A stretch of 53,754 nt of DNA from the NCBI GenBank assembly GCA_035518635.1, contig DATIXI010000026.1:1-53754 (forward strand), in the 5' to 3' direction. This document shows positions 40,441 through 48,210 of the stretch, piece after piece (position 1 is the stretch's first letter; each line of letters opens with the position of its first letter). Source of the DNA: AC-32 sp035518635. GTDB lineage: Bacteria; Actinomycetota; Thermoleophilia; Gaiellales; Gaiellaceae. The notes beneath the pieces were generated by a model. The model was not told where the DNA came from. It saw nothing but the letters and a program-made list of their open reading frames with translations, and ran no database searches. Position numbers and translations under genes: made by a program.

Positions 40441-41925
40441 GTGGACGCGCTCCGCCTCGCCTCGCTGCTCGAGGAGTTGCCGGTCGAGCGTACGCGCCTG
40501 CTAGACAACCTCGGCCGGATCCGCCGCGAGGTCGGTCCGGTCACGCCCGAGCTATCGGACGCCCTCGCCGACCACATGAACATACGGCGCGGCGAGGTGG
40601 ACGAGGTCGTCTCGTTCTACTCGTTCCTCGAGGTGCCGGCGGACGCTGTGCGCGTCTGCATCGGCCCGGTCTGCGACTGCCTCGGGGCGCAGGACCTGCT
40701 CGCGCGCGAGAGGAAGCGCATCGACGGCCTGACCGTCCTCGGCGTCGAGTGCCTCGGCCACTGCGACCTCGCGCCCGTGCTGACGCGCGGCGACGCGATC
40801 GAGCCGGCGGTCGTCCACCGGACGAACGGCTTCCTGCTCGAGCCGGACGAGCTCCGTGAGCCGCCGGAGCTCGAGCCCGCGGCCCTGCTCGCGCTGCTGG
40901 AGGAGTCGGGCCTGACGGGAATGGGCGGCGCGGGCTTCCCGACCTGGCGCAAGTGGGAGGCCGTCTCCAGCGAGCCAGGCCCGCGCGTCGTGATCGTGAA
41001 CGCGGACGAGGGCGAGCCCGGAACGATCAAGGACCGCTACGTGATGGAGCTCCGCCCACAGCTCCTGCTCGAGGGGCTCAAGCTGGCGATGCGCTTCTGC
41101 GAGACGGACGAGGCGTACGTCTACCTGCGCGAGGAGTACGCGACCTCGCGCGCCCGCCTCGCGGAAGCGATCGAGGCGCGCGACCTGCCCGTCCAGATCG
41201 TCGTCGGCGCCGGCTCCTACGTGTGCGGCGAGGAGACCGCGATGCTGGAGTCGATGGAGGGCAGGCGCGGGATGCCGCGGCTCCGCCCGCCGTTTCCCGC
41301 CCAGTCCGGGTACCTCGGCCGGCCGACGCTGATCAACAACGTGGAGACGCTGGCCCACGTCGCCCGGATCGCGCGCGGCGAGTGGACGCCGTCGCGCCTC
41401 TGGTCGGTCTCCGGGACCGTGCGCGAGCCGGGCTGCTACGAGGCGCCGCTCGACGTCACCGCGCGGCAGCTGATCGACGACCACGCCGGCGGGGCCTCGC
41501 AGGACATCGGCGCGCTCGTCCCCGGGGGCGCCGCGAGCGGGATCCTCCCGCCGACCGCCCTCGACGTGCCGCTGACCCGTGACTCGCTCGCCGAGTGGGG
41601 CGCGTCTCCCGGCTCGGCCGCGCTGCAGGTGTTTCCCGCGACGTACTCGCCGCTCAAGCTGCTGGCCGAGACGATGCGCTTTTTCGCCGAGGAGTCGTGC
41701 CAGAAGTGCACGCCCTGTCGGATCGGCACCCGCGGAATGCACCACGTGATCGAGGAGCTCGCGGCCGGCGCGGTCGCGATGCAGCGCGAGCAGGTGGAGG
41801 AGTGGCTCGACGCGATGGTCTCGACGTCGATCTGCGGCCTCGGCCAGGCAGCGCCGGTCCCTGTTAGGAGCGCGTTCCGCCACTGGCCCGGGCTGTTCCT
41901 CGACCTGGAGACACCGGTACGGTGA
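40441..41925 (+). CDS. NAD-dependent formate dehydrogenase diaphorase, NuoE-NuoF fusion
   Basis: A 494-aa protein joining the two electron-output subunits. Residues 1-125 are NuoE/FdsG-like with [2Fe-2S] ligands Cys73, Cys78, Cys104 and Cys108 (CIGPVC and CLGHC). Residues 145-494 are NuoF/FdsB-like. They have GMGGAGFPTWRKW, the FMN/NADH segment NADEGEPGTIKDRYVM, AGSYVCGEETAMLESMEG, and the [4Fe-4S] set Cys420, Cys423, Cys426 (SCQKCTPCRIGT) and Cys465. It passes formate-derived electrons to NAD. The fused order resembles HoxF. The NuoE part is short compared with the usual 160 aa. Its stop overlaps the start of fdhA. Confidence 0.93.
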   Translation: MDALRLASLLEELPVERTRLLDNLGRIRREVGPVTPELSDALADHMNIRRGEVDEVVSFYSFLEVPADAVRVCIGPVCDCLGAQDLLARERKRIDGLTVLGVECLGHCDLAPVLTRGDAIEPAVVHRTNGFLLEPDELREPPELEPAALLALLEESGLTGMGGAGFPTWRKWEAVSSEPGPRVVIVNADEGEPGTIKDRYVMELRPQLLLEGLKLAMRFCETDEAYVYLREEYATSRARLAEAIEARDLPVQIVVGAGSYVCGEETAMLESMEGRRGMPRLRPPFPAQSGYLGRPTLINNVETLAHVARIARGEWTPSRLWSVSGTVREPGCYEAPLDVTARQLIDDHAGGASQDIGALVPGGAASGILPPTALDVPLTRDSLAEWGASPGSAALQVFPATYSPLKLLAETMRFFAEESCQKCTPCRIGTRGMHHVIEELAAGAVAMQREQVEEWLDAMVSTSICGLGQAAPVPVRSAFRHWPGLFLDLETPVR

Positions 41926-44621
41926 ACGCCGTGGTCGAGTTCACGCTCGATGGCAAACGTGTCAGCGCACCCGAGGGCGAGCTGCTCGTCCACGCGGCCG
42001 CGCGTCACGGCGTCTTCATCCCCACGCTCTGCCACGACGACAAGCTCGACCCCTACGGCGGCTGCCGGATGTGCGTGGTCGGCGTCGAGGGCGCGCCGAG
42101 GCCGCTGCCCGCCTGCGCCACGCGGGTGACCGAGGGAATGGTCGTCTCGACGAACTCGGACGTCCCGCAGCTGCGCAGGACGCTGACGGAGATGTTGCTG
42201 GCCGAGCACCTGAACCCGAGCCCGGGCGGCCGGCCCAACGAGCTCCAGGATCTCGCCGGCGAGCTCGGAGCCGAGGCGCCGTTCATGCTTCCCGACGCGA
42301 AGCGCGAGGGCTACGAGGACCGCAACCGCCTGATGGGCTACGACCCGGACGCCTGCATCCTGTGCAACCGCTGCGTGCGCTACACGCAGGAGGTGATGCA
42401 GTGCTCGGCGCTCACGCTCGAGGGCCGCGGGCCGACCGCGCGCGTCGTCCCCACGCACGGCGAGTCGTGGCTCGACACCGAGTGCGAGCTCTGCGGCGGC
42501 TGCCTCTCGACGTGCCCGACCGGCGCAATCTACGAGAAGTTCCTCGAAGGCGAGCCCGCCGGCCACGAGGCAGGTCTCGACAAGGTCAAGTCGACCTGCA
42601 CGTTCTGCGGCGTCGGCTGCCAGATCGACATCAACGTCGACCCCGAGACGAAGCGGATCGTGAAGATCACCTCCGACCCGAGCTACGTCTCGAACCAGGG
42701 CAACCTCTGCGTCAAGGGACGCTTCGCGTTCAACTTCGTCCACCATCCGGACCGTCTGACCGAGCCGCTGATCCGTGGCGAGGACGGAGAGCTGCACCCG
42801 GCGACCTGGGAGGAGGCGCTGACGGCTGCGGCCGAGGGCCTGAAGGGGGTGAAGGAGCGGCACGGCCCGCAGACAGTCGGCGTCCTCGCCTCGGCGCGGC
42901 TGACGATGGAGGAGAACTTCCTCATCCAGAAGCTCGCCCGCACGGCGCTCGCGACGCACTCGGTCCACTCCTGCGAGGCCACCTGACACGCGCCGACCCT
43001 CTACGGCCTGGTCAGGTCGTTAGGCAGAGGAGCAACCACCAACTCGATCCCGGAGATCGAGAACGCCCGCTTCCTGCTCGTAATCGGCTCGAACACGACC
43101 GAGGCGCACCCGGTGCTCGCGCTGCGGATGAAGAAGGCCGTGCGTGACGGCGCCACGCTCGTCGTCGCCGATCCGCGGAAGATCTGGCTGACGAAGATCG
43201 CGAAGCGCCACCTGCAGCTCCGGCCCGGGACCGACGTCTGGCTCCTGAACGCGATCATGCACGTGATCCTCGAGGAGGGGCTCCAGGACGAGGAGTACAT
43301 CCGCGAGCACACGGAGGACTTCGACGCGGTCGCCGAGGTCGTCTCCCGCTACACGCCCGAGGAGGCCGAGCAGATGACCGGCGTCTCCGCCGAGGCGATT
43401 CGCGCCACCGCCCGCGAGTACGCGACCGAGCGGCACGCGGCGATCTTCTACACGCTCGGCATCACCGAGCACGCGTCCGCGATCGACAACATCTGGTCGC
43501 TCTCGAACCTCGTGCTGATGACCGGCCACCTCGGCTACGAGTCGACCGGGCTCAACGCGCTCCGCGGGCAGAACAACGTCCAGGGTCTGAACGACGCGGG
43601 CGCGAACCCGGCCTACTTCCCGGGGTACCAGGCGGTCGACGAGGAGAACCGCCGGAAGTTCTCCGACGCCTGGGGTGTGGAGATGCCGGAGACGCCCGGG
43701 TACCGGCTCGACCAGATGATGTCCGGCCTTCACGACGGGCGAATCCGAGCGCTGTACCTGATCGGCGAGAACCCGGCGCAGACCGAGCCGAACGCGCACC
43801 ACGTCGAGAAGGGGCTCGACAGGCTCGAGTTCCTGGTCTCGCAGGACCTGTTCCTGAACGACACCAGCCGCGAGCACGCGGACGTCGTCCTCCCGGCGTC
43901 GAGCTTCGCCGAGAAGGACGGGACGTTCACGAACACCGAGCGGCGCGTGCAGCGCGTGCGCCGCGCGGTGCCGTGCCCGGGGCAGGCGCGCGAGGACTGG
44001 CGGATCGTGATCGACCTCGCCCGCGCCCTGGGCGCCGACTGGCCCGAGTACGGCTCGGCCGAGGACGTCTGGAACGAGTTCGCCGACCTCGCGCCGAACT
44101 GGTACGGGATCCGCTACGACCGGATCGAGGAGGTCGGCCTGCAGTGGCCGTGCCTCGACCGCGACGACCCGGGCTCGATGTACCTGCACTCTCCGCACCC
44201 CGCACGGCCGAACGGCAAGGGCAAGTTCTTCCCGGTCGAGTACCAGCCGCCGATCGAGCCGCCCGACTCCGAGTACCCGCTCGTGCTCTCGACCGGCCGC
44301 ACGCTCTACCACTACAACTCGGCGACGATGACCATGCGCGAGGAAGGGGTCGTCCAGAAACAGGAGGATCCGTTCGTGGAGATGAACGCCGAGGACGCCG
44401 TCGCGCTCGGCGTCGCCGACGGCGACTGGGTGCGCCTGGTCTCTCGCCGCGGGGACCTCGAGGCGCGGGCGACCGTCTCAGACCGCGTCTACCCAGGCCT
44501 TGTGTGGATGGCGCTCCACTTCGCGCAGGCCAAAGTCAACTGGCTCACGCACGACGTGGGCGACCCGCTGATCGGCACGCCCGAGTACAAGGTGAGCGCG
44601 GTTCGCGTCGAGCGAGTGTGA
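41922..44621 (+). CDS. fdhA: Formate dehydrogenase alpha subunit, selenoprotein (UGA=Sec355)
   Basis: A 900-codon gene giving an 899-aa molybdenum or tungsten formate dehydrogenase if UGA at 42984-42986 is read as selenocysteine. The frame is uninterrupted on both sides. Upstream ends SCEAT and downstream begins HAPTLYGLV, matching the conserved Cys-x-x-x-Sec/Cys-His active site (CARVUHGPS in E. coli FdhF). Order: [2Fe-2S] Cys37/48/51/65; ferredoxin-like Cys145/148/151 and Cys188/191/194/198; Mo-bisMGD cluster Cys226/229/233/263; molybdopterin domain; C-terminal MGD-binding domain. No Cys lies between 65 and 145, so the usual His-Cys3 [4Fe-4S] site is absent. Partner of the fused diaphorase just upstream. 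Confidence 0.92.
42998..43030 (+). promoter_or_regulatory. Bacterial SECIS element in fdhA
   Basis: Immediately after the UGA, ACGGCCT (43003-43009) pairs with AGGTCGT (43014-43020) around the tetraloop GGTC (43010-43013), and CCTCT (42998-43002) pairs with AGAGG (43026-43030) below a 5-nt bulge. The E. coli fdhF SECIS has the same GGUC apical loop, whose G-U is contacted by SelB. The loop starts 23 nt after the UGA, within the window usual for bacterial SECIS hairpins. It lies inside the coding frame and constrains residues 360-370. Confidence 0.82.
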
Positions 44622-45364
44622 GCGGAGATTCCCTCGCGCCCGAGGCCGTCGAGCCGCTCCTGACGGGGCGCTTCGGGCGGCCGTACGCCTACGCGGAGCG
44701 GTGCGAGTCGACGCAGACGCTGATCGACCGCTCCGGGCCGGAGGGTGCGGTCGCAGTGGCGGAGGAGCAGACAGCCGGCCGGGGGCGGCTCAGGCGGGCC
44801 TGGGAGGCGCCACGGGGCAGCTCGATCCTCTGCTCGATCCTGCTCCGGCCACCGCCGGGGCCGGACCTCGCGCAGCTTTCGCTCGTCGGTGGGCTGGCGG
44901 CGGCCGAGGCGGTCGAGGACGCGCTCGGGCTCGCTGCGCAGATCAAGTGGCCGAACGACGTGATGGTCAACCGGCGCAAGGTCGCGGGGGTCCTCGCGGA
45001 GAGTCGCGAGGACGTCGTGGTGCTCGGGATCGGGATCAACGTCAGCCAGGAGCGGACCGAGCTCCCGCCTGCGACCGTGGCGCCCGCTTCGCTGCGGACG
45101 GTCGACGGTGCCGCGCACGAGCGCGCACCGCTCCTCGCGTCCCTGCTCGCACGCGTCGAGCACAACTACGACGGCTGGCTCGATCGGGGTCTTGACGCGA
45201 TCTACGACGGCCTGGGCTCCCGAGACTTCCTGCGCGGGAGGACGGTGACGGTCGACGGCGCAACGGGCGAGGCGGTCGGAATCTCGCGCGCGGGTGCGCT
45301 CGTGGTCGAGGTCGGCGGCGAGCTCCGGACGATCGAGGCCGGCGAGGTCACCTATAAGCGCTAG
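44618..45364 (+). CDS. birA: Biotin-[acetyl-CoA-carboxylase] ligase, monofunctional
   Basis: A 248-aa ligase attaching biotin to carboxylase carrier proteins through biotinyl-AMP. It has the biotinyl-AMP loop GRGRLRRAWEAPRGSS, the KWPNDVMVNRRKVAGVL motif, VVLGIGINVSQ, and a short C-terminal SH3-like domain (VTVDGATGEAVGISRAGALV). There is no N-terminal helix-turn-helix, so it is not a repressor. The GTG start overlaps the fdhA stop (GTGA), so it is translated after the selenoprotein. It has no clear metabolic link to formate oxidation. Confidence 0.94.
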   Translation: MSGDSLAPEAVEPLLTGRFGRPYAYAERCESTQTLIDRSGPEGAVAVAEEQTAGRGRLRRAWEAPRGSSILCSILLRPPPGPDLAQLSLVGGLAAAEAVEDALGLAAQIKWPNDVMVNRRKVAGVLAESREDVVVLGIGINVSQERTELPPATVAPASLRTVDGAAHERAPLLASLLARVEHNYDGWLDRGLDAIYDGLGSRDFLRGRTVTVDGATGEAVGISRAGALVVEVGGELRTIEAGEVTYKR

Positions 45365-45385
45365 CTGCTAGCTGCTAGCTGCTAG
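45361..45385. repeat. Heptanucleotide tandem repeat CTAGCTG at a convergent gene junction
   Basis: CTAGCTG occurs three times in direct succession (45361-45381), followed by CTAG (45382-45385). The first copy supplies the birA TAG stop and the last supplies the TAG of the convergent S51 peptidase gene. Because the period is 7 and CTAG is palindromic, the array places TAG stops in all frames on both strands. Confidence 0.85.
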
Positions 45386-46068
45386 AGCAGCCGCCGTTCG
45401 AGCGGCTCCTCGCCGTCCGGTGTGACCCGGTAGGCGCCCGCTCCGGGCCGCCCGCTCACGACCTCCGCGAGCTCGGTCCCCTCGTAGCGCAGGCCGACCA
45501 AGTCGTCGGCGGCGACGCCGGACGGGAAGCCCTCCGCGACGAGCCTCGCGTACACCGGGCGCCGCAGCTCCTCGGCGTCGTAGTGCGGGCACGCGCTGCC
45601 CGGCAGGAAGCCGAGCCCGTCGCGCATCCCCTCGAGCTGCGGGCCGTACGAGTCGGTGACCCCGGCCTCGAACCAGCAGATCATCCCCGCGCTCCAGCCG
45701 GCGAGCACGACGCCCGCCTCCCAGGCCTCGCGGAGAACGGCGTCGAAGCCGTGCGCGCGCCAGACCGCGAGCGCGTTCGCGGTGTTCCCGCCCGCCACGT
45801 AGAGAACGTCCTGCGCGAGCACCTGCTTCCTGAGATCCGGGGGCGGCCACGGGAAGAACGGGAGGTGCGACACCTGCGCGCGGTCGCCGAGCTGCGTGTG
45901 GACGAGCAGCGACATCGCGGGCTCGTCGGCGGAGGCGGTCGGGACGAACAGCACCTTCGGCCAGTCGCTCCCTGCGAGGCCGAGCACGTAGTCCTCCAGC
46001 CTGCGGCGCTCGGCGTCGTCCCAGCTGAGCCCGCCCATCGCGACGATGGTTCTGTCCGTCCTGGCCAC
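45382..46068 (-). CDS. S51 family peptidase (peptidase E/cyanophycinase-like)
   Basis: A 228-aa protein of the peptidase E fold. The nucleophile elbow is AGWSAGMICWFE (Ser in GWSAG), with YVAGGNTANALAVWRA before it and CPHYDAEELRRPVY after it, as in dipeptidase E and PepE-like proteins of Actinobacteria. It likely removes N-terminal Asp dipeptides or cleaves isoaspartyl-type bonds. I chose the GTG at 46068; an ATG ten codons later (MGGLSWDD) is also possible. It is divergent from the LysE gene with a 43-bp gap. Confidence 0.85.
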   Translation of the reverse strand: MARTDRTIVAMGGLSWDDAERRRLEDYVLGLAGSDWPKVLFVPTASADEPAMSLLVHTQLGDRAQVSHLPFFPWPPPDLRKQVLAQDVLYVAGGNTANALAVWRAHGFDAVLREAWEAGVVLAGWSAGMICWFEAGVTDSYGPQLEGMRDGLGFLPGSACPHYDAEELRRPVYARLVAEGFPSGVAADDLVGLRYEGTELAEVVSGRPGAGAYRVTPDGEEPLERRLL

Positions 46069-46111
46069 GGCCCGGAAAGTGTGCCCGGCCCGGACGTGTA
46101 ACGTCGCAGAG

Positions 46112-46750
46112 GTGATCGACCCCTCGCGCCTGGCCGTCTTCATGGGAGCGGCGCTCCTGTTGCTCGTCGTGCCGGGGCCAGCGGTGCTCTACGTCGTGAC
46201 GCAAAGCGTCTCGCACGGGCGGCGGGCCGGGATCGTCGCCGTCGCCGGGATCACGACCGGGACGCTCGTCCACATCCTGGCCGCCACGATCGGCCTCTCG
46301 GCGCTGCTCGCGTCGTCGGCGCTCGCGTTCGACGCGGTCAAGTACCTCGGCGCCGCCTACCTCGTCGTCATCGGCATCCGCCGCCTGCTCGGCTTCGAGC
46401 CCGAGCTCGAGCCGCAGGCCCGCCCGACCCGCAGCCTCGGCCGCCTCTACCGCCAGGGGATCGTCGTCAACACGCTGAACCCGAAGACGGCGCTGTTCTT
46501 CCTCGCGTTCCTGCCGCAGTTCGTCGACCCGGACGCAGGTGCCGCCTGGGCGCAGATCCTCGTGCTGGGACTGCTGTTCGCGACCCTGGGCTTCTTCAGC
46601 GACAGCACCTGGGCGCTGGTCTCGGGAACCCTGGGCGAGCGCCTGCGGCTCAGCCCGAGCTTCCCGCGCGTCCAGCGCTACGTCTCCGGCTCGGTGTTCG
46701 TCGGTCTCGGCGCCGTCGCCGCTTTCACGGGCCGGGCCGAGCGCTCCTAG
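46112..46750 (+). CDS. LysE/RhtB family amino acid exporter
   Basis: A 212-aa protein with six hydrophobic segments. The RhtB signature NPKTALFFLAFLPQFV lies after the central loop, and VVPGPAVLYVVTQSVSHGRR gives the N-terminal G-P motif of the family. It exports an amino acid or homoserine-lactone-like molecule; the substrate cannot be read from sequence. The GTG start lies 7 nt after TAACGT (46099-46104), with only a weak purine stretch as ribosome site. Confidence 0.9.
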   Translation: MIDPSRLAVFMGAALLLLVVPGPAVLYVVTQSVSHGRRAGIVAVAGITTGTLVHILAATIGLSALLASSALAFDAVKYLGAAYLVVIGIRRLLGFEPELEPQARPTRSLGRLYRQGIVVNTLNPKTALFFLAFLPQFVDPDAGAAWAQILVLGLLFATLGFFSDSTWALVSGTLGERLRLSPSFPRVQRYVSGSVFVGLGAVAAFTGRAERS

Positions 46751-46761
46751 CGCTACGATTC

Positions 46762-46838
46762 GCCATCCGGGGTGCCGCCGCGAGCGGCTGAGATCAGACC
46801 CGACGAACCTGATCCGGGTAATGCCGGCGGAGGGAGGC
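46762..46838 (+). promoter_or_regulatory. TPP (THI-box) riboswitch
   Basis: The conserved core is unmistakable: CCGGGGTGC, GGCTGAGATCAGACCC, GAACCTGATCCGGGTAATG and CCGGCGGAGGGAGG. It senses thiamine diphosphate. Its 3' end contains the AGGGAGG ribosome site, and the ATG of the transporter follows after 2 nt. CCATC (46763-46767) can pair with GATGG (46839-46843), which includes the start codon, so ligand binding probably blocks translation start. A TACGAT -10-like box (46754-46759) lies just upstream. Confidence 0.96.
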
Positions 46839-46839
46839 G

Positions 46840-48210
46840 ATGGACGAGCGGACACCGAGCTGGGGGATCGAGCCGGTGCCGGAGCGCCTGCGCGTGCTCG
46901 GCTTCGTCGACCTCTTCCTGCTCTGGAGCAGCCTCTCGGTCAGCCTGCTCGTGATCGTCGCGGGCGCAGTGCTGGTGGACGGCGACTTCGGGCTCGGGCT
47001 CTCGCTCCGCTCGGCGCTCGTCGCCATCGTCGCGGCGGCGCTGGTCGGCAACCTGCTCCTGGGGATTGCGGGCGCGATCGGCACGGATGCCCGCGTGCCC
47101 GGGATGGTGCTGCTGCGCGCGCCGCTCGGACAGCGCGGCTCGTACCTGCCGACCTTCCTGAACGTCGTCCAGAACATCGGCTGGTCGATCTTCGAGCTGC
47201 TGATCATCGCGACCGCGGCGGCCGCGCTCTCGGACCGCGTGCTCGGCTTCCACGCGCGCTGGCTCTGGACGCTGCTCTTCGGCGCGATCTCGGTGGCGCT
47301 CGCACTGCTCGGGCCGATCGGCTTCGTGCGGCGCTACGTGCGCAAGTTCGCGATCTGGGTCGTGCTCGCCTCGCTGCTCTACCTCACCTGGTGGGTGCTC
47401 GACCGCTCGAACCTGCATGCGTTCTGGCAGGGCAACGGCCACGGCGGCTCCGCGTGGGCCGGCTTCGACCTCGTGCTGGCGAGCATCATCTCGTGGACGC
47501 CGCTCGCGGCCGACTACACCCGCTTCGGGCGGGACCGGCGGGGGGCATTCTGGGGGACGGGGCTCGGCTACTTCGTCCCCACGATCTGGATGTTCGGGCT
47601 CGGCGCGCTGCTCCTGCTCTCGCGCCACATCAGCGACGCGGCGGCGATCCCGGCTGCGGTCGCGACGGGCGGCGTGCTGAGCGTCATGGCGCTGCTGGCG
47701 CTGACCGTCGACGAGACCGACGAGGCGTTCGCGGACATCTACTCGACCGCGGTCTCGATCCAGAACGTCTTCCCGCGCCTCCCGCAGAAGTTCCTGATCG
47801 CGCTCGTTGCCGCGATCGCGACCGGCGGCGCGTTGCTGCTCGACCTGCGGAACTACCAGACGTTTCTGTTCCTGCTCGGCTCCTTCTTCATGCCGCTGCT
47901 CGGGGTGCTGATCGCCGACTGGCTGCTTGCGGGACTGCACTACGACCGCCGCGCGATCTTCGAGGGCCCCGCGGTGCGAATCGGCCAGATCCTGGCCTGG
48001 CTCGTCGGCTTCGCCATCTACCAGTGGCTTCTGCCCCAGGGCCCGCACTGGTGGCTCAGCCTGATCCACCACACGAAGGGGCCCATCGACTTCAGCGCCT
48101 CGCTGCCGAGCTTTGCGGCGTCGTTCGTCCTGGCCCTCCTCGCGGGGTCGATAGTCTCGGCGCGTGCCGGGGATCGCCGTAGTCGGGAACCTCTCCCGCG
48201 ACCTCGTTGA
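46840..48210 (+). CDS. cytX: Hydroxymethylpyrimidine transporter, CytX type (NCS1 family)
   Basis: A 456-aa NCS1 (purine-cytosine permease-like) transporter with about 12 TM helices. Family segments include IEPVPERLRVLGFVDLFLLW at the N-terminus, the TM segment VVQNIGWSIFELLIIATAAA, SWTPLAADYTRFGR with the NCS1 DYxRF motif, and LLDLRNYQTFLFLLGSFFMP. The TPP riboswitch directly upstream identifies it as a thiamine-precursor importer, most likely for hydroxymethylpyrimidine. The 3' end overlaps the kinase gene by 47 bp. Confidence 0.93.
   Translation: MDERTPSWGIEPVPERLRVLGFVDLFLLWSSLSVSLLVIVAGAVLVDGDFGLGLSLRSALVAIVAAALVGNLLLGIAGAIGTDARVPGMVLLRAPLGQRGSYLPTFLNVVQNIGWSIFELLIIATAAAALSDRVLGFHARWLWTLLFGAISVALALLGPIGFVRRYVRKFAIWVVLASLLYLTWWVLDRSNLHAFWQGNGHGGSAWAGFDLVLASIISWTPLAADYTRFGRDRRGAFWGTGLGYFVPTIWMFGLGALLLLSRHISDAAAIPAAVATGGVLSVMALLALTVDETDEAFADIYSTAVSIQNVFPRLPQKFLIALVAAIATGGALLLDLRNYQTFLFLLGSFFMPLLGVLIADWLLAGLHYDRRAIFEGPAVRIGQILAWLVGFAIYQWLLPQGPHWWLSLIHHTKGPIDFSASLPSFAASFVLALLAGSIVSARAGDRRSREPLPRPR

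Noticed and set aside
41922..42986. Truncated formate dehydrogenase and a separate downstream molybdopterin oxidoreductase starting at 43113
   Set aside because: Both pieces are in one frame separated only by a UGA at the Sec position, and the sequence between them (42987-43112) is conserved enzyme sequence.
44618..45364. Biotin ligase as a functional part of the formate dehydrogenase system
   Set aside because: The genes overlap, but biotin has no known role in this enzyme; positional coupling alone is not enough.
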